Notes: a model not told the origin generated them from the letters alone. Positions 1-7,180 are shown, numbered from the stretch's first letter. The stretch is 17,741 bases of DNA from Desulfobulbaceae bacterium (GCA_021160685.1 JAGHCC010000277.1:1-17741); one strand, 5' to 3'. Numbers and translations: made by a program.

Positions 1-855
1 CAGAAACCGTAATGCCCCCATGCTGATCCAAACAATTTTTTCAGCCGGCACCATGTCAAAAAGTCGGTTGATAGTTTCCTCATAACCCTGTTGCCAGCCA
101 TTATGATAAATGATCGGATCAAAATGAAAGGCGAGTTTATATCCCCATGATGCGCAACGAGCCGCAGCCTCCAGCCGTTCATCCAGAGAGGCGGTTCTGA
201 ATTCCTCCCCGGCCATGATGGGGCCGCTGTTCAGGGACCAGGCCATGATGGTGCGGCCGCCGTGGTTCAGGCCCTTGAGTTGATCAACCACGGCGCTTTT
301 TGTTTTCAGCTCCAGGATAGCCGTGGACTTATCCCCCATGTATTCCACCAGGATGCGGCTGAGGCCGGTCAGTGTGTCCAGGGCCATGCTGTCGGTGAAT
401 TCGCCGGTGCCGATACGCCAAAACTGACTGGTCCTGGTCAGGGCCAGGTCAAGTTCGGCCAGCAAGTCTTCCACATTGACAAAAAAGGATAAAAATGGAT
501 TATTGAGATAGGCCTGTAAAATGCAGTAGACGCAATCCATGGGGCAGTTCATGCCGATGTTCAGGACTTGGTAATCGCAGCAGCGGTATTCCCTGGTGCC
601 GGGGCAGGGTTTGAAGAAATGGCCACGGTTGCGACAGAGAAGCAGCGCATGTTTGCCCTGGTTCAAGCTGTGGGGATAGGGAAGTTTGAATTCGGGCTGG
701 CCCTGGTCTTTGATGGGACGAATGTCCGCATGACCTGCTCGGGCCAAAATTTCTTTGGTATAGGGGAGGTCAAGGCAGCTTTCCTCCACAAAAATGGTGC
801 GGACGTGGCGGGCCGGATCCCAAGGCTTAAAAGTTGTATTTTTATGTGATGGCAT
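1..855 (-). CDS. Spore photoproduct lyase-like radical SAM protein (partial, C-terminus outside window)
   Basis: The first 285 residues are visible and the frame stays open to the window edge, so the C-terminus is missing. Residues 104-111 carry the radical SAM motif CxxxCxxC (C104, C108, C111) inside NIGMNCPMDCVYC, which binds a [4Fe-4S] cluster and S-adenosylmethionine. The flanking sequence (AYLNNPF, then VNVEDLL) and the later HFDPIIYHNGW stretch match the SplB/COG1533 family. In Bacillus SplB a catalytic cysteine lies about 44 residues after the cluster, in the sequence SCTSD. Here the equivalent region reads RIGTGEFTDS and has no cysteine. It may therefore be a family member with another role rather than a true thymine spore-lesion repair enzyme. 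The start is the ATG at 855; no strong ribosome binding site is visible. The gene is divergent from the nuclease-like gene, with 34 bases between starts. Confidence 0.88.
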   Translation of the reverse strand, partial: MPSHKNTTFKPWDPARHVRTIFVEESCLDLPYTKEILARAGHADIRPIKDQGQPEFKLPYPHSLNQGKHALLLCRNRGHFFKPCPGTREYRCCDYQVLNIGMNCPMDCVYCILQAYLNNPFLSFFVNVEDLLAELDLALTRTSQFWRIGTGEFTDSMALDTLTGLSRILVEYMGDKSTAILELKTKSAVVDQLKGLNHGGRTIMAWSLNSGPIMAGEEFRTASLDERLEAAARCASWGYKLAFHFDPIIYHNGWQQGYEETINRLFDMVPAEKIVWISMGALRFL

Positions 856-889
856 TGATGAAAGATACTGGAAAGGAAGGGTCACGCCA

Positions 890-1339
890 ATGAAAAAATA
901 TTCTATCGGGTTTGTATGCTGTTTCGTGCTTTTCTTTGTCTGGGGACTCCGACCTGCACTTGCTGAGAAAAATTACGGAGATATTTTCAATGCAGAGTTT
1001 GTCAGGGCCGTTGAAGCGGATGTGGTGATATTTAATCTTTCCGGATTACATCCCCTGATCGGTGAGCAGATTCCGATTCGCCTCCGTGGAATAGATGTGC
1101 CGCAAATTAATACAGGCTGCGTAAAGGAAAGAGAGGCTGCCGTCAAAGCGCGGAAAATCGTCAGCTGGCTACTGACAAAATCAAGAACGATTACCCTGAA
1201 AAAAGTCGGCCGTGATAACCGGTTCAGGATTACGGCAGTTGTCCTGGCTGACAACAGGGACATTCGGGAGATTCTTCTCCAAAAAGGCCTCGCTGAGCGA
1301 AAATCGGCAAGACAGAAACGGCGAGATTGGTGTCAATGA
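890..1339 (+). CDS. Exported staphylococcal-nuclease-like (TNase) domain protein, catalytic Glu replaced
   Basis: A 149-residue protein begins with a signal peptide (MKKYSIGF, a hydrophobic core, then PALA before EKNYG), so it is probably periplasmic. The rest is an SNase-like fold: IRLRGIDVPQ around residues 63-72, GRDNRFR at 107-113, then ILLQKGLA and the terminal DWC found in short proteobacterial thermonuclease homologues. Compared with staphylococcal nuclease, R64 matches Arg35, D69 matches Asp40 and R113 matches Arg87. The residue matching the general base Glu43 is Q72 (codon CAA), and Thr41 is replaced by Val. Nuclease activity is therefore doubtful. I chose the ATG at 890 because AAGGAAGG lies about ten bases upstream and because it exposes the signal peptide; the frame is open further upstream, but that region overlaps the divergent gene. 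Confidence 0.82.
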   Translation: MKKYSIGFVCCFVLFFVWGLRPALAEKNYGDIFNAEFVRAVEADVVIFNLSGLHPLIGEQIPIRLRGIDVPQINTGCVKEREAAVKARKIVSWLLTKSRTITLKKVGRDNRFRITAVVLADNRDIREILLQKGLAERKSARQKRRDWCQ

Positions 1340-1397
1340 TGATGGCTGAGTCCTGTTGAGTCCATTTCGGTCTGGATTCTGACGGCAGTTTCTCTCT

Positions 1398-1745
1398 TCA
1401 GCTCAGGTTCTGTGCTTCCAGAATAGCCACCCGCGAAGCGGCCTGGAGAAGCATCTCCTTTGTTTTTATGTTCATCTCTGTAAAGCGAACGCCCATCCCC
1501 TTATCCTGAAGCGGTCCTCTATAATTGACCCAGACAACCTCGGCATTGACATTGAACTTCATATTTTCAATTTTAAAAGAAAGTTCCAGGGGACGCCCTA
1601 CGTTGGTCGGGCTTTCAGTGCATAGGAACATTCCATCAGGCGAAATATCTTTTGACAAAGATATCAAATAATCTCCTTCAAGGAAAAAATTTACATCAAT
1701 CTTGACAGGAATGCGTGGGCTGATTCTTTTTTCTGCGCTGTTCAT
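1398..1745 (-). CDS. PilZ-domain protein (predicted cyclic-di-GMP binding)
   Basis: A 115-residue single-domain PilZ protein. Both c-di-GMP-binding elements are present: RxxxR (R7 to R11, RISPR) and D/NxSxxG (D33, S35, G38, in DISPDG). The later VVWVN and KGMGVRF stretches are typical of PilZ beta strands. Nothing else is fused, so it probably acts as a small cytoplasmic c-di-GMP receptor working through a partner not seen here. GGAG sits about ten bases before the ATG, and a sigma-70-like promoter lies about 90 bases upstream. It appears to be transcribed alone; the upstream hydrolase gene on the same strand ends 237 bases away. Confidence 0.9.
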   Translation of the reverse strand: MNSAEKRISPRIPVKIDVNFFLEGDYLISLSKDISPDGMFLCTESPTNVGRPLELSFKIENMKFNVNAEVVWVNYRGPLQDKGMGVRFTEMNIKTKEMLLQAASRVAILEAQNLS

Positions 1746-1836
1746 TATTGTTGTCTCCAGATTGTCTTCAGGCGACCTCGTTTACCAACAAGGAGGCTAT
1801 TGTTAGAAAAAAGAAAGGAGATGCTTCTTTATCTAA

Positions 1837-1866
1837 ATAATAGAATATTTTATTCTGTAACGTCAA
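1837..1866 (-). promoter_or_regulatory. Putative sigma-70 promoter for the PilZ gene
   Basis: Reading on the minus strand: TTGACG, an 18-base spacer, then TATTAT, in an AT-rich stretch about 90 bases before the PilZ start. The spacing and both hexamers are near consensus. There is no direct evidence of transcription. Confidence 0.45.
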
Positions 1867-1982
1867 GGAGATAATGAGATCAGGTCGTTGCAACCCGGAG
1901 AGGAACCTGACAATCCCCGGGAACAGAGCGCAATGGAAGGTCAATGAAGAGATGAAACAGTGAAAAGGGGGAATTTATCCTG

Positions 1983-2456
1983 TCATTGGTCAAGATGGCG
2001 GTGCCAATTGATTTCAGCGAATGTCCGCCGGAGAAAATGATCATCGTCGCTAACCAGGAATTTCAGCTTGCTAAATGTCTTCAGAGCAGCTGGCTTCACT
2101 TCTGCCAAGGGTGTCACCTCATCCCTGCTTCCCAGGTAGATCCAAGTCGGCACGGATATTTTTCTGTCAGCCAACTGCGCAAATTCGGTAAAATTAAGGG
2201 CCGGGGCCAAAAGAATGATTTTCTTGACCCGGTTTTCATTGGACATGGCATAAAGAGTTGCCATCAGGCCGCCATAGCTTGAGCCGATCATGATGATATC
2301 CGAGATTTTGTTCAAAATGGAATTCAACTGAGTCATCCGGGTTTGCAGGTCGCCGGAAAAATCAGGAACAAGCATGTCTGGGAAATGGGCACCGAAAAAA
2401 TGTCCCTTTCTCCCTTTACTGCTACTGTCGAGTCCGTGCAGAAAAATTGTGGTCAT
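1983..2456 (-). CDS. YqiA-like alpha/beta hydrolase (putative esterase)
   Basis: A 157-residue alpha/beta hydrolase of the short YqiA/UPF0227-like type. The oxyanion-hole strand FLHGLDSS is at residues 5-12. The nucleophile elbow GSSYGG (58-63) places the catalytic serine at S60. The acid is probably D112 in SRDEVTPL, and the histidine H140 in DDDHF. The protein is lidless and cytoplasmic, with no signal peptide, and the substrate is unknown. Its ATG overlaps the TGA of the TauE-like gene by four bases (ATGA), so the two are translationally coupled on the minus strand. Confidence 0.85.
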   Translation of the reverse strand: MTTIFLHGLDSSSKGRKGHFFGAHFPDMLVPDFSGDLQTRMTQLNSILNKISDIIMIGSSYGGLMATLYAMSNENRVKKIILLAPALNFTEFAQLADRKISVPTWIYLGSRDEVTPLAEVKPAALKTFSKLKFLVSDDDHFLRRTFAEINWHRHLDQ

Positions 2457-2812
2457 GTTTTTTTAAAGAAAAGATAACAGGCCAGGGCAAGGAGAATGGC
2501 GGCAAAGATTTTTTTGAAATGGGCTGTTGAGACATGCTCCAGCAGCCGTGGTCCGAGCTGGGCGCCGGCAATTCCGCCGAGACCCAGCATAATGCCGGCC
2601 CGGTAATCCACATTGGCAAATTTATTGTGGGCCAGAAGCGCCGATGCCGCAATAACCAGGATGGCCACGAATGATGTCCCTACCGCCTTTTGGGCGGAAT
2701 AGCCCAAAAAGAGCAACAGCGGAATGATAAGAAAACCGCCGCCGAGACCGGTAAACGAGGCGCCGAGACCCACAAAAAGCCCACAGACAAGCAGAGTAAC
2801 CGAGATGTTCAT
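2453..2812 (-). CDS. Half-size TauE/SafE (TSUP) family membrane protein
   Basis: A 119-residue, strongly hydrophobic protein with about four to five membrane segments (roughly 4-20, 27-38, 44-62, 70-90, 98-116). The glycine-rich SFTGLGGGFLIIPLL and the VGTSF motif are hallmarks of the TSUP family, which exports sulfite, sulfoacetate or related anions. Full-length members are about 250 residues with two repeats; this one holds a single repeat and presumably works as a dimer. The frame is intact and ends in a coupled overlap with the hydrolase gene, so it looks like a natural half-size form and not a truncation. GGAAAA precedes the start at a suitable distance. Confidence 0.82.
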   Translation of the reverse strand: MNISVTLLVCGLFVGLGASFTGLGGGFLIIPLLLFLGYSAQKAVGTSFVAILVIAASALLAHNKFANVDYRAGIMLGLGGIAGAQLGPRLLEHVSTAHFKKIFAAILLALACYLFFKKT

Positions 2813-3130
2813 TTGGTTTTCCTTTAATTTTGTTTCCTATTTTATAACGGCTATCCCTCAAACCTGTAAAGGGAAAAATGGCTAATCGTATCCATAGGTT
2901 CCGCCCAATTACAGAAAACAGCACTAACCCTGATCCTTTGGCTTGGTCAAAATAATATGGTTCGCTCTCTTTTTTTTATTTTTCCAACAGAGGACATATA
3001 ATAATGTTGTTTTGTTCACGATTGTAAAAAATCGGGTAAAATGATAGTTTAAGGATGTCGAGATTTGAGCAGTATAAATTTACAGAAAAATTCAGATTTA
3101 TCGATAAGGACAACTAAAAAAGGAGGAATT
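2813..3130. other. Intergenic region between divergent units
   Basis: This AT-rich 318-base gap separates the minus-strand TauE/hydrolase pair from the plus-strand propeller/LDLa pair, so it must hold promoters in both directions. A run of T residues lies near 2970-2980. TAAAAT near 3037 could be a -10 box for the plus strand, but no convincing -35 pairs with it. The strong ribosome binding site AAAGGAGGAATT ends directly before the ATG at 3131. No gene or RNA is recognised. Confidence 0.5.
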
Positions 3131-4573
3131 ATGCCAAGATTCTTATTCAGTCTACTTATTGTTGCCCTAGTTACCTTGAGCCTTTCTTGTCGCACACATG
3201 CTCAAGAAAAAATTGCTTTTTCATCTGACCAAGAAGGGAACTATGAGATCTATACCATAGACCCAACTGGATCGCATCTAAAGCAAGTAACGAACCATGC
3301 CGCAGAAGACCGACAACCGTCCTGGTCGTCGGATGGGAAATCCCTTGTATTCTGCTCGGATCGTGACGGTGATTGGGAGATCTATACGATGAGAACTGAT
3401 GATTCCGGTCTGCGCCAGTTGACGAGCAATTCAGATAGCGATCGAGGACCGGCCTGCTCGCCGGATGGCAGGTCGATAGCCTTCCATTCAAATCGTGACG
3501 GCAACTGGGAACTTTATGTCATGAACAGTGATGGATCCAATCAGCGAAATATCTCCAACAGCAGCGCAACCCAGACCTACCCTTCCTGGTCACCTGATAG
3601 CCAATTTATTATCTACAACTACTATAATTGGCAGACGGGAGACAATAACTGGGAGGTTTATAAAATGCAAGTTGACGGCTCCAATCCAATGGCACTCACC
3701 AGTAATCCTGCCGTGGATCAGTATCCAGTCTGGTCACCAAATGGACAATCCATTGCATTCTGGTCCTATAGAGATGGCGACTGGAACATCTATGCAATGG
3801 ATAGCAATGGCAGCAATCAAAGAGAAATATCTGCGACTTCTCCCCAAGCTGAGGTTCTGAGTCGGGTTGCCTGGTCGCCGGACAGCCGGTTTATTGCTTT
3901 TCCAAGTTTCCATGACATCTATAAGATGAATACCGACGGGACCAATGTATCCAACCTGACCCAAAGCTCCGGTACAGATGCTGACCCTGCCTGGATGGCA
4001 ACATCCCCTTGGTCCGTCCTCAAAGCAGCCGTTTTAAGTGCTGCGGTAATACCGGATTATACCAGACAAGCAGCTGCCGGTGTCCTTGACGGTCTTTCCG
4101 ATGCACAACTTGCTTTTATTGATCAACGAGGATATCCAGACCTTTTCTCTCTTAATTTTGTCACAGAGGGCATAGACCGATCGGGCCACGCTAAGCCCTT
4201 GATAACACCGCGAAGACTGGAAAGCTGGGCATACAATGGCAACAACTTCTCTTCTGTGTTGTTTGACAACGGCTATTTCATCAAGGAGACAAACTGGGGG
4301 ACGAGAGCGACTCTTCAAGCGACTCAGCTCAAACCAACGCAATTCACTCTGGGAATGACTGAAGCACAAATTGTCTCCATGATGGGTAATCCGAGTTGTG
4401 TAGAAACCCAACAGTTGGCTGGAAGAACATACCGCTACCTGCGTTATAATCCGACAAGTAATGCACCTGCGGCCACGGTCGTCATGAAAAATGGTTTTTT
4501 TCAATCGGTCTCTGCCGGGTATGCGCTTGTCGACTCATCTCATACCGACACAAACCTCTGTACTGCTCAGTAA
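3131..4573 (+). CDS. Exported TolB-like beta-propeller protein with BamE-like C-terminal domain
   Basis: A 480-residue exported protein. A signal peptide (about residues 1-24) probably ends at THA before QEK. SLSC within it is a poor lipobox, so a lipoprotein is possible but less likely. Next come about six PD40/WD40-like blades with the repeated theme F-x-S-x-RDG-x-W-E-I/V-Y-x-M-x-x-DG (e.g. RDGDWEIYTM, RDGNWELYVM, RDGDWNIYAM), each preceded by WSPD/WSSD. The last 160 residues form a different domain: PRRLESWAYNG, then FTLGMTEAQIVSMMGNPSC, which resembles SmpA/BamE-type outer-membrane assembly lipoproteins. The ATG at 3131 is preferred over an upstream in-frame ATG because of the strong AGGAGG and the signal peptide it exposes. 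It lies 20 bases before the LDLa gene, so the two probably form an operon. A periplasmic or outer-membrane-associated binding role is inferred; no partner is known. Confidence 0.82.
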   Translation: MPRFLFSLLIVALVTLSLSCRTHAQEKIAFSSDQEGNYEIYTIDPTGSHLKQVTNHAAEDRQPSWSSDGKSLVFCSDRDGDWEIYTMRTDDSGLRQLTSNSDSDRGPACSPDGRSIAFHSNRDGNWELYVMNSDGSNQRNISNSSATQTYPSWSPDSQFIIYNYYNWQTGDNNWEVYKMQVDGSNPMALTSNPAVDQYPVWSPNGQSIAFWSYRDGDWNIYAMDSNGSNQREISATSPQAEVLSRVAWSPDSRFIAFPSFHDIYKMNTDGTNVSNLTQSSGTDADPAWMATSPWSVLKAAVLSAAVIPDYTRQAAAGVLDGLSDAQLAFIDQRGYPDLFSLNFVTEGIDRSGHAKPLITPRRLESWAYNGNNFSSVLFDNGYFIKETNWGTRATLQATQLKPTQFTLGMTEAQIVSMMGNPSCVETQQLAGRTYRYLRYNPTSNAPAATVVMKNGFFQSVSAGYALVDSSHTDTNLCTAQ

Positions 4574-4593
4574 TAAAAAAATGGGGAAGATCA

Positions 4594-5241
4594 ATGGAAA
4601 TATTTTATCCACTGAACAATGAACGTGGTTTAGGTGTAGCAGCTTACCTGTTTTTGCTTTTCCTGGTAACATCTACTGTAGCGGGAACGGGCGGATATCT
4701 TGCCATCCGCGTTGCACAGCAGGAAGAGCAACCCGTAACGGATTACAGAGAGGCACTTGAACAAAACAAACCAATAACGGATGAAATGCAGGATCGGGCA
4801 ACAAAAAGTTTTCACAACAAATTTCAGGTATTAGCCGCAGGAGGCAACCTTATCAACTCCGTTGACGTTGCTCCTTCCCCTGATGGTGGTGCTGCTGTCT
4901 CTGCTTGGGCGATGAACGTAACCGGTACGTATGTTGACCAGGCTTCAAATCCTCGACGTCCTGGTTCTGATAAGCCTTTGCCCAGGTGTATGTCTGGAAC
5001 ATTTACATGCGCAAACGGTACAATCATCTGTGCTAATGAAGTCTGCAATGGGCATGACAACTGCGGCGACAACAGTGATGAAAAGAGTGATATGTGTAAT
5101 ACTGAATCATCATGCTGTCTATCCACAAACGGCTGTCCGGGTGAAACAGCAACTTCCTGTGCAGAAACCTGTTGTTGTTGTCCGTACGGAATGATTTGTG
5201 ACCGGCAGAACCCGGCAAACGGTTGTATTGGGAGCCAGTAA
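4594..5241 (+). CDS. Membrane-anchored cysteine-rich protein with an LDL-receptor class A-like domain
   Basis: A 215-residue protein with one N-terminal membrane segment (about 14-38, after NNERGLGVA), then a mostly polar extracytoplasmic region. Residues 132-168 read as an LDLa module: cysteines at 132, 139, 146, 151, 157 and 168, a Phe before the second Cys, and the calcium-binding signature CNGHDNCGDNSDE. The third cysteine sits slightly later than in animal LDLa domains, but the distance from second to fourth is normal. A second cysteine-rich tail follows (about 174-211, including ETCCCC). LDLa modules bind calcium and need disulfides, so the domain should lie outside the cytoplasm. GGGGAAGA precedes the start. 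The short N-terminal hydrophobic segment with polar NNERG in front faintly recalls pilin-like leaders, but I cannot confirm that. Function unknown. Confidence 0.75.
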   Translation: MEIFYPLNNERGLGVAAYLFLLFLVTSTVAGTGGYLAIRVAQQEEQPVTDYREALEQNKPITDEMQDRATKSFHNKFQVLAAGGNLINSVDVAPSPDGGAAVSAWAMNVTGTYVDQASNPRRPGSDKPLPRCMSGTFTCANGTIICANEVCNGHDNCGDNSDEKSDMCNTESSCCLSTNGCPGETATSCAETCCCCPYGMICDRQNPANGCIGSQ

Positions 5242-5354
5242 CAGCTTAACTCAACCCCCTTACCCAATAACTGTTGCATCCTCGATTGGTGTCAGCAGTT
5301 TCCCTGTGTCTATATGCGGCAGGTTGTTTCGTAATATCTTACCGTTGCCAGCGA

Positions 5355-5675
5355 TCAAATCGGAGGGACGATGGTGACTAAAATTCGCATATCCGTTTCT
5401 GCCCGCACACCATGAGGCTCCCGAATCTGCGAGACCAGAATATCTCCCTCTTTGGCTGGTATCTCCGTATCTCCTTCGCCAAGAAAGAACCCTTTCCCAT
5501 CGATCACCTGAATCGATAATTCTCCGTCGAGATCATGGGAGTGAACCGGAAACGTGACACCAGCCTCGAGGTTGAAATTAATGATTTTGAAAAATTCGGA
5601 ATCTTCCACAAGAAAAAAACGCTTCATCGCGCCGGGGGTAAACTCTCTCGTCTCATCAAGTTTTATGACTCTCAT
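5355..5675 (-). CDS. Cupin-domain protein
   Basis: A single-domain cupin of about 106 residues. The first cupin motif is seen in GVTFPVHSHDLDGELSIQVIDG (His-x-His followed by Glu), and the second in GDILVSQIREPHGVRA, giving the usual metal ligands (two His, Glu, and His in EPHG). Small stand-alone cupins bind a metal and may act as an enzyme or sensor; the substrate cannot be told. I chose the ATG that begins MRVIKL, with a weak TGGA in front; a GTG four codons upstream (5687) is an alternative. The upstream region carries one copy of a duplicated non-coding sequence. Confidence 0.8.
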   Translation of the reverse strand: MRVIKLDETREFTPGAMKRFFLVEDSEFFKIINFNLEAGVTFPVHSHDLDGELSIQVIDGKGFFLGEGDTEIPAKEGDILVSQIREPHGVRAETDMRILVTIVPPI

Positions 5676-5691
5676 AATACTATCCACACTT

Positions 5692-5771
5692 CTATGTTTG
5701 CGTAATTAACCAGAGGAACTTTTCCCATCATGAATACATAACGTAATCACGAGTACAACGGCGTACCACAA
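5692..5771. repeat. Direct repeat, copy 1
   Basis: About 80 bases, including TAATTAACCAGAG and GTAATCACGAGT, recur with roughly 75-80 percent identity about 605 bases downstream. This copy lies directly upstream of the cupin start. Read on the minus strand, it contains a short hydrophobic reading frame preceded by a strong Shine-Dalgarno sequence. Confidence 0.7.
5706..5771 (-). CDS. Possible 21-residue hydrophobic peptide
   Basis: A TTG-started frame on the minus strand encodes a 21-residue peptide beginning MWYAVVLVITL and ending in a polar GKSSSG. AGGAGGGGG lies four bases before the TTG, directly behind the stop of the exported-protein gene on the same strand. It is a very small frame and may be chance. 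In favour, the related second repeat copy keeps WYAV.LVITL with mostly synonymous changes. Against, that copy has no start codon and no Shine-Dalgarno sequence. It could be a leader or membrane peptide, or the remnant of a longer membrane protein. Confidence 0.22.
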   Translation of the reverse strand: MWYAVVLVITLCIHDGKSSSG

Positions 5772-5783
5772 TCCCCCTCCTGG

Positions 5784-6143
5784 TCAGCAGCCTAAGTCAG
5801 GCAACTTCTCTACCGTCACAGCTATGTTTATGTCTCCGACAGGAGTATACCAGATCTTGACCCACTGTTCCTTTGTCAACTTTTCAAGATTTGGTATTCC
5901 GATAAAATCGGTTTGTTCATCAACATAAATTCTAACCTTTTCCTCCTTACTTAGTTTTACAGTAATTCTTTTTTTTTCCAAGGAAACATATTTAACGATT
6001 CCTTGGATAAATACAAGTTCGTCAACTGACATATCGGAGGTGTTATTTTGTGCGTCAACAAAGGGTACCCCAAAAAGCAGCAGGCATCCTATAAGGATAA
6101 TTAGCATGCCTACCTGTCTGTTTTTTTGCTTTATTGCTTCCAT
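5784..6143 (-). CDS. Small exported protein of unknown function
   Basis: A 119-residue protein starting MEAIKQKNRQ, with a clear signal peptide whose hydrophobic core is LIILIGCLLLFGVPF and a likely cleavage after VDA. The mature part (about 85 residues) looks like a small beta-rich barrel: FIQGIVKYVSLEKKRITVKL, EEKVRIYVDEQT, QWVKIWYTP and INIAVTVEKL are strand-like. The motif pattern recalls small OB-fold-like periplasmic proteins, but I do not recognise a family. The ATG at 6143 is preferred because GGAGGG stands five bases before it; an in-frame ATG twelve bases upstream overlaps that ribosome binding site and cannot use it. A terminal Cys follows PDLG. Confidence 0.72.
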   Translation of the reverse strand: MEAIKQKNRQVGMLIILIGCLLLFGVPFVDAQNNTSDMSVDELVFIQGIVKYVSLEKKRITVKLSKEEKVRIYVDEQTDFIGIPNLEKLTKEQWVKIWYTPVGDINIAVTVEKLPDLGC

Positions 6144-6169
6144 AGTTCCCTCCATTCTTAAGTGTTTGT

Positions 6170-6295
6170 GATTATCACTAATCTTCAGCTAAACAAGAAG
6201 TCTCATGGGTAACCTGTTGATATTTTGGAAATACTTTTTTGCCCATAACGTCATTCCCGCGAAGGCGGGAGATAGGCTGACGATTAGTGGTAATC
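6170..6295. repeat. Inverted repeat enclosing a palindromic element
   Basis: The arm at 6170-6188 (GATTATCACTAATCTTCAG) is complementary at 17 of 19 bases to the arm at 6277-6295. Between them lies TCATTCCCGCGAAGGCGGGA (6251-6270), a six-base-pair stem with a GAAG loop. This core resembles the widely dispersed CGTCATTCCCGCGAA-type palindromes of proteobacterial chromosomes. The block is about 126 bases long and could be a small non-autonomous element or two stacked repeats. With the flanking repeat copy it fills the gene-free stretch between 6144 and 6488. A weak hairpin followed by five T residues lies near 6398-6425. Confidence 0.55.
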
Positions 6296-6296
6296 A

Positions 6297-6376
6297 GATA
6301 TGTGTTTGTGTAATTAACCAGAGAAACTTTATCCATAAAGAATAATGTAATCACGAGTGCCACGGCATACCATAAC
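6297..6376. repeat. Direct repeat, copy 2
   Basis: Second copy of the roughly 80-base repeat that also precedes the cupin gene, again with TAATTAACCAGAG and GTAATCACGAGT. Here it directly abuts the right arm of the inverted repeat. On the minus strand it keeps the coding sense WYAVALVITL, but without a good start codon or ribosome binding site. Confidence 0.7.
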
Positions 6377-6488
6377 GAAACACAAAGAGATTTTCTACAG
6401 GGCTGAATGCTTAGCTCTGGCTTTTTGAGGAAACTCGAATTAACATCGCAAGCTACATTTATTTTGTCGTCAGGGGGGAATGTCTAGT

Positions 6489-7180
6489 ATGAAATTCAAA
6501 GTTTTTTTCTCGCGATGGTCTATTGGTTGGCCATGAATGGTCCTGGTGCCAGTCTGGTCGCTGCCAGTGACCAGGGACTAAATGAGGGTGATGTTCAGCC
6601 ACGCCAAGGGTTCATCGAAGAACGCCTGGACGACGGTCGGCGACATGCCGGCTACTGGCAAAATGGCTGGACCGGTTTCTACTCGGTAAGCGCGGCGGCC
6701 CAAACCTTTATGTGGCTTGATGCTGACAATAATGACGACAGCATTAACGCCGTAGTCGGGGCAGTAAAGTCCGCCGGAGCCCTGATCGACATTCTGTTGC
6801 GGCCCATGCCCGGACGCCACGGGGCTGATAAAATCAGAGATCTGCCGGCAAAACAGCGACTGTCCCGAGGCGAAGAACTGATCGACCAGACCGCTCAGCG
6901 GGCGCAGGAACGGACCTCAGGGAAAAGCCATTTCAAGGTAATTGGGGTCAACCTGCTCGGTGGTGTCGTGATTGCGGCCTTCGGGGACGGGGGCGACGCT
7001 GCGGTTTCCACAACTATTGGCATAGCTATCGGGGAGACCTCCATCTGGACCCAACCCTCCCAACCGATAGCGAACCGTGAGGATTACCGCCGCCGGTTTC
7101 CTGAAAGCCAGGTAAAAGTAAAGAAACACTGGCAATTGGTTCCCATTACAAACGGCGCCATGGTGCGGGTCATCCTTTGA
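6489..7180 (+). CDS. Exported protein of unknown function with an apparent frameshift near its N-terminus
   Basis: The long frame from 6515 encodes SDQGLNEGDVQPRQGFIEER and some 190 further residues, with a hydrophobic stretch around VIGVNLLGGVVIAAFG and the conserved-looking YWQNGWTGFYSV. That frame starts without a ribosome binding site. Just upstream, AGGGGGG and ATG (6489) begin MKFKVFF in another frame, which reads into a TGA after about sixteen codons. Adding one T to the T7 run at 6502-6508 joins the two into a classical signal peptide (MKFKVFFLAMVYWLAM, then GASLVAA before SDQG). So the gene is probably an exported protein whose start lies at 6489. The shift could be a sequencing error, a real mutation or slippage. 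I do not recognise the family with certainty. Confidence 0.6.

Noticed and set aside
568..849. Plus-strand frames at 262-492 and 568-849
   Set aside because: Antisense to the radical SAM gene, which has a clear cluster motif and an uninterrupted 285-codon frame.
4034..4504. Minus-strand 156-residue reading frame
   Set aside because: Antisense to the propeller/BamE-like gene, with low-complexity, shadow-like composition.
5692..6376. CRISPR array
   Set aside because: Only two diverged copies 605 bases apart, without regular spacers or cas genes.
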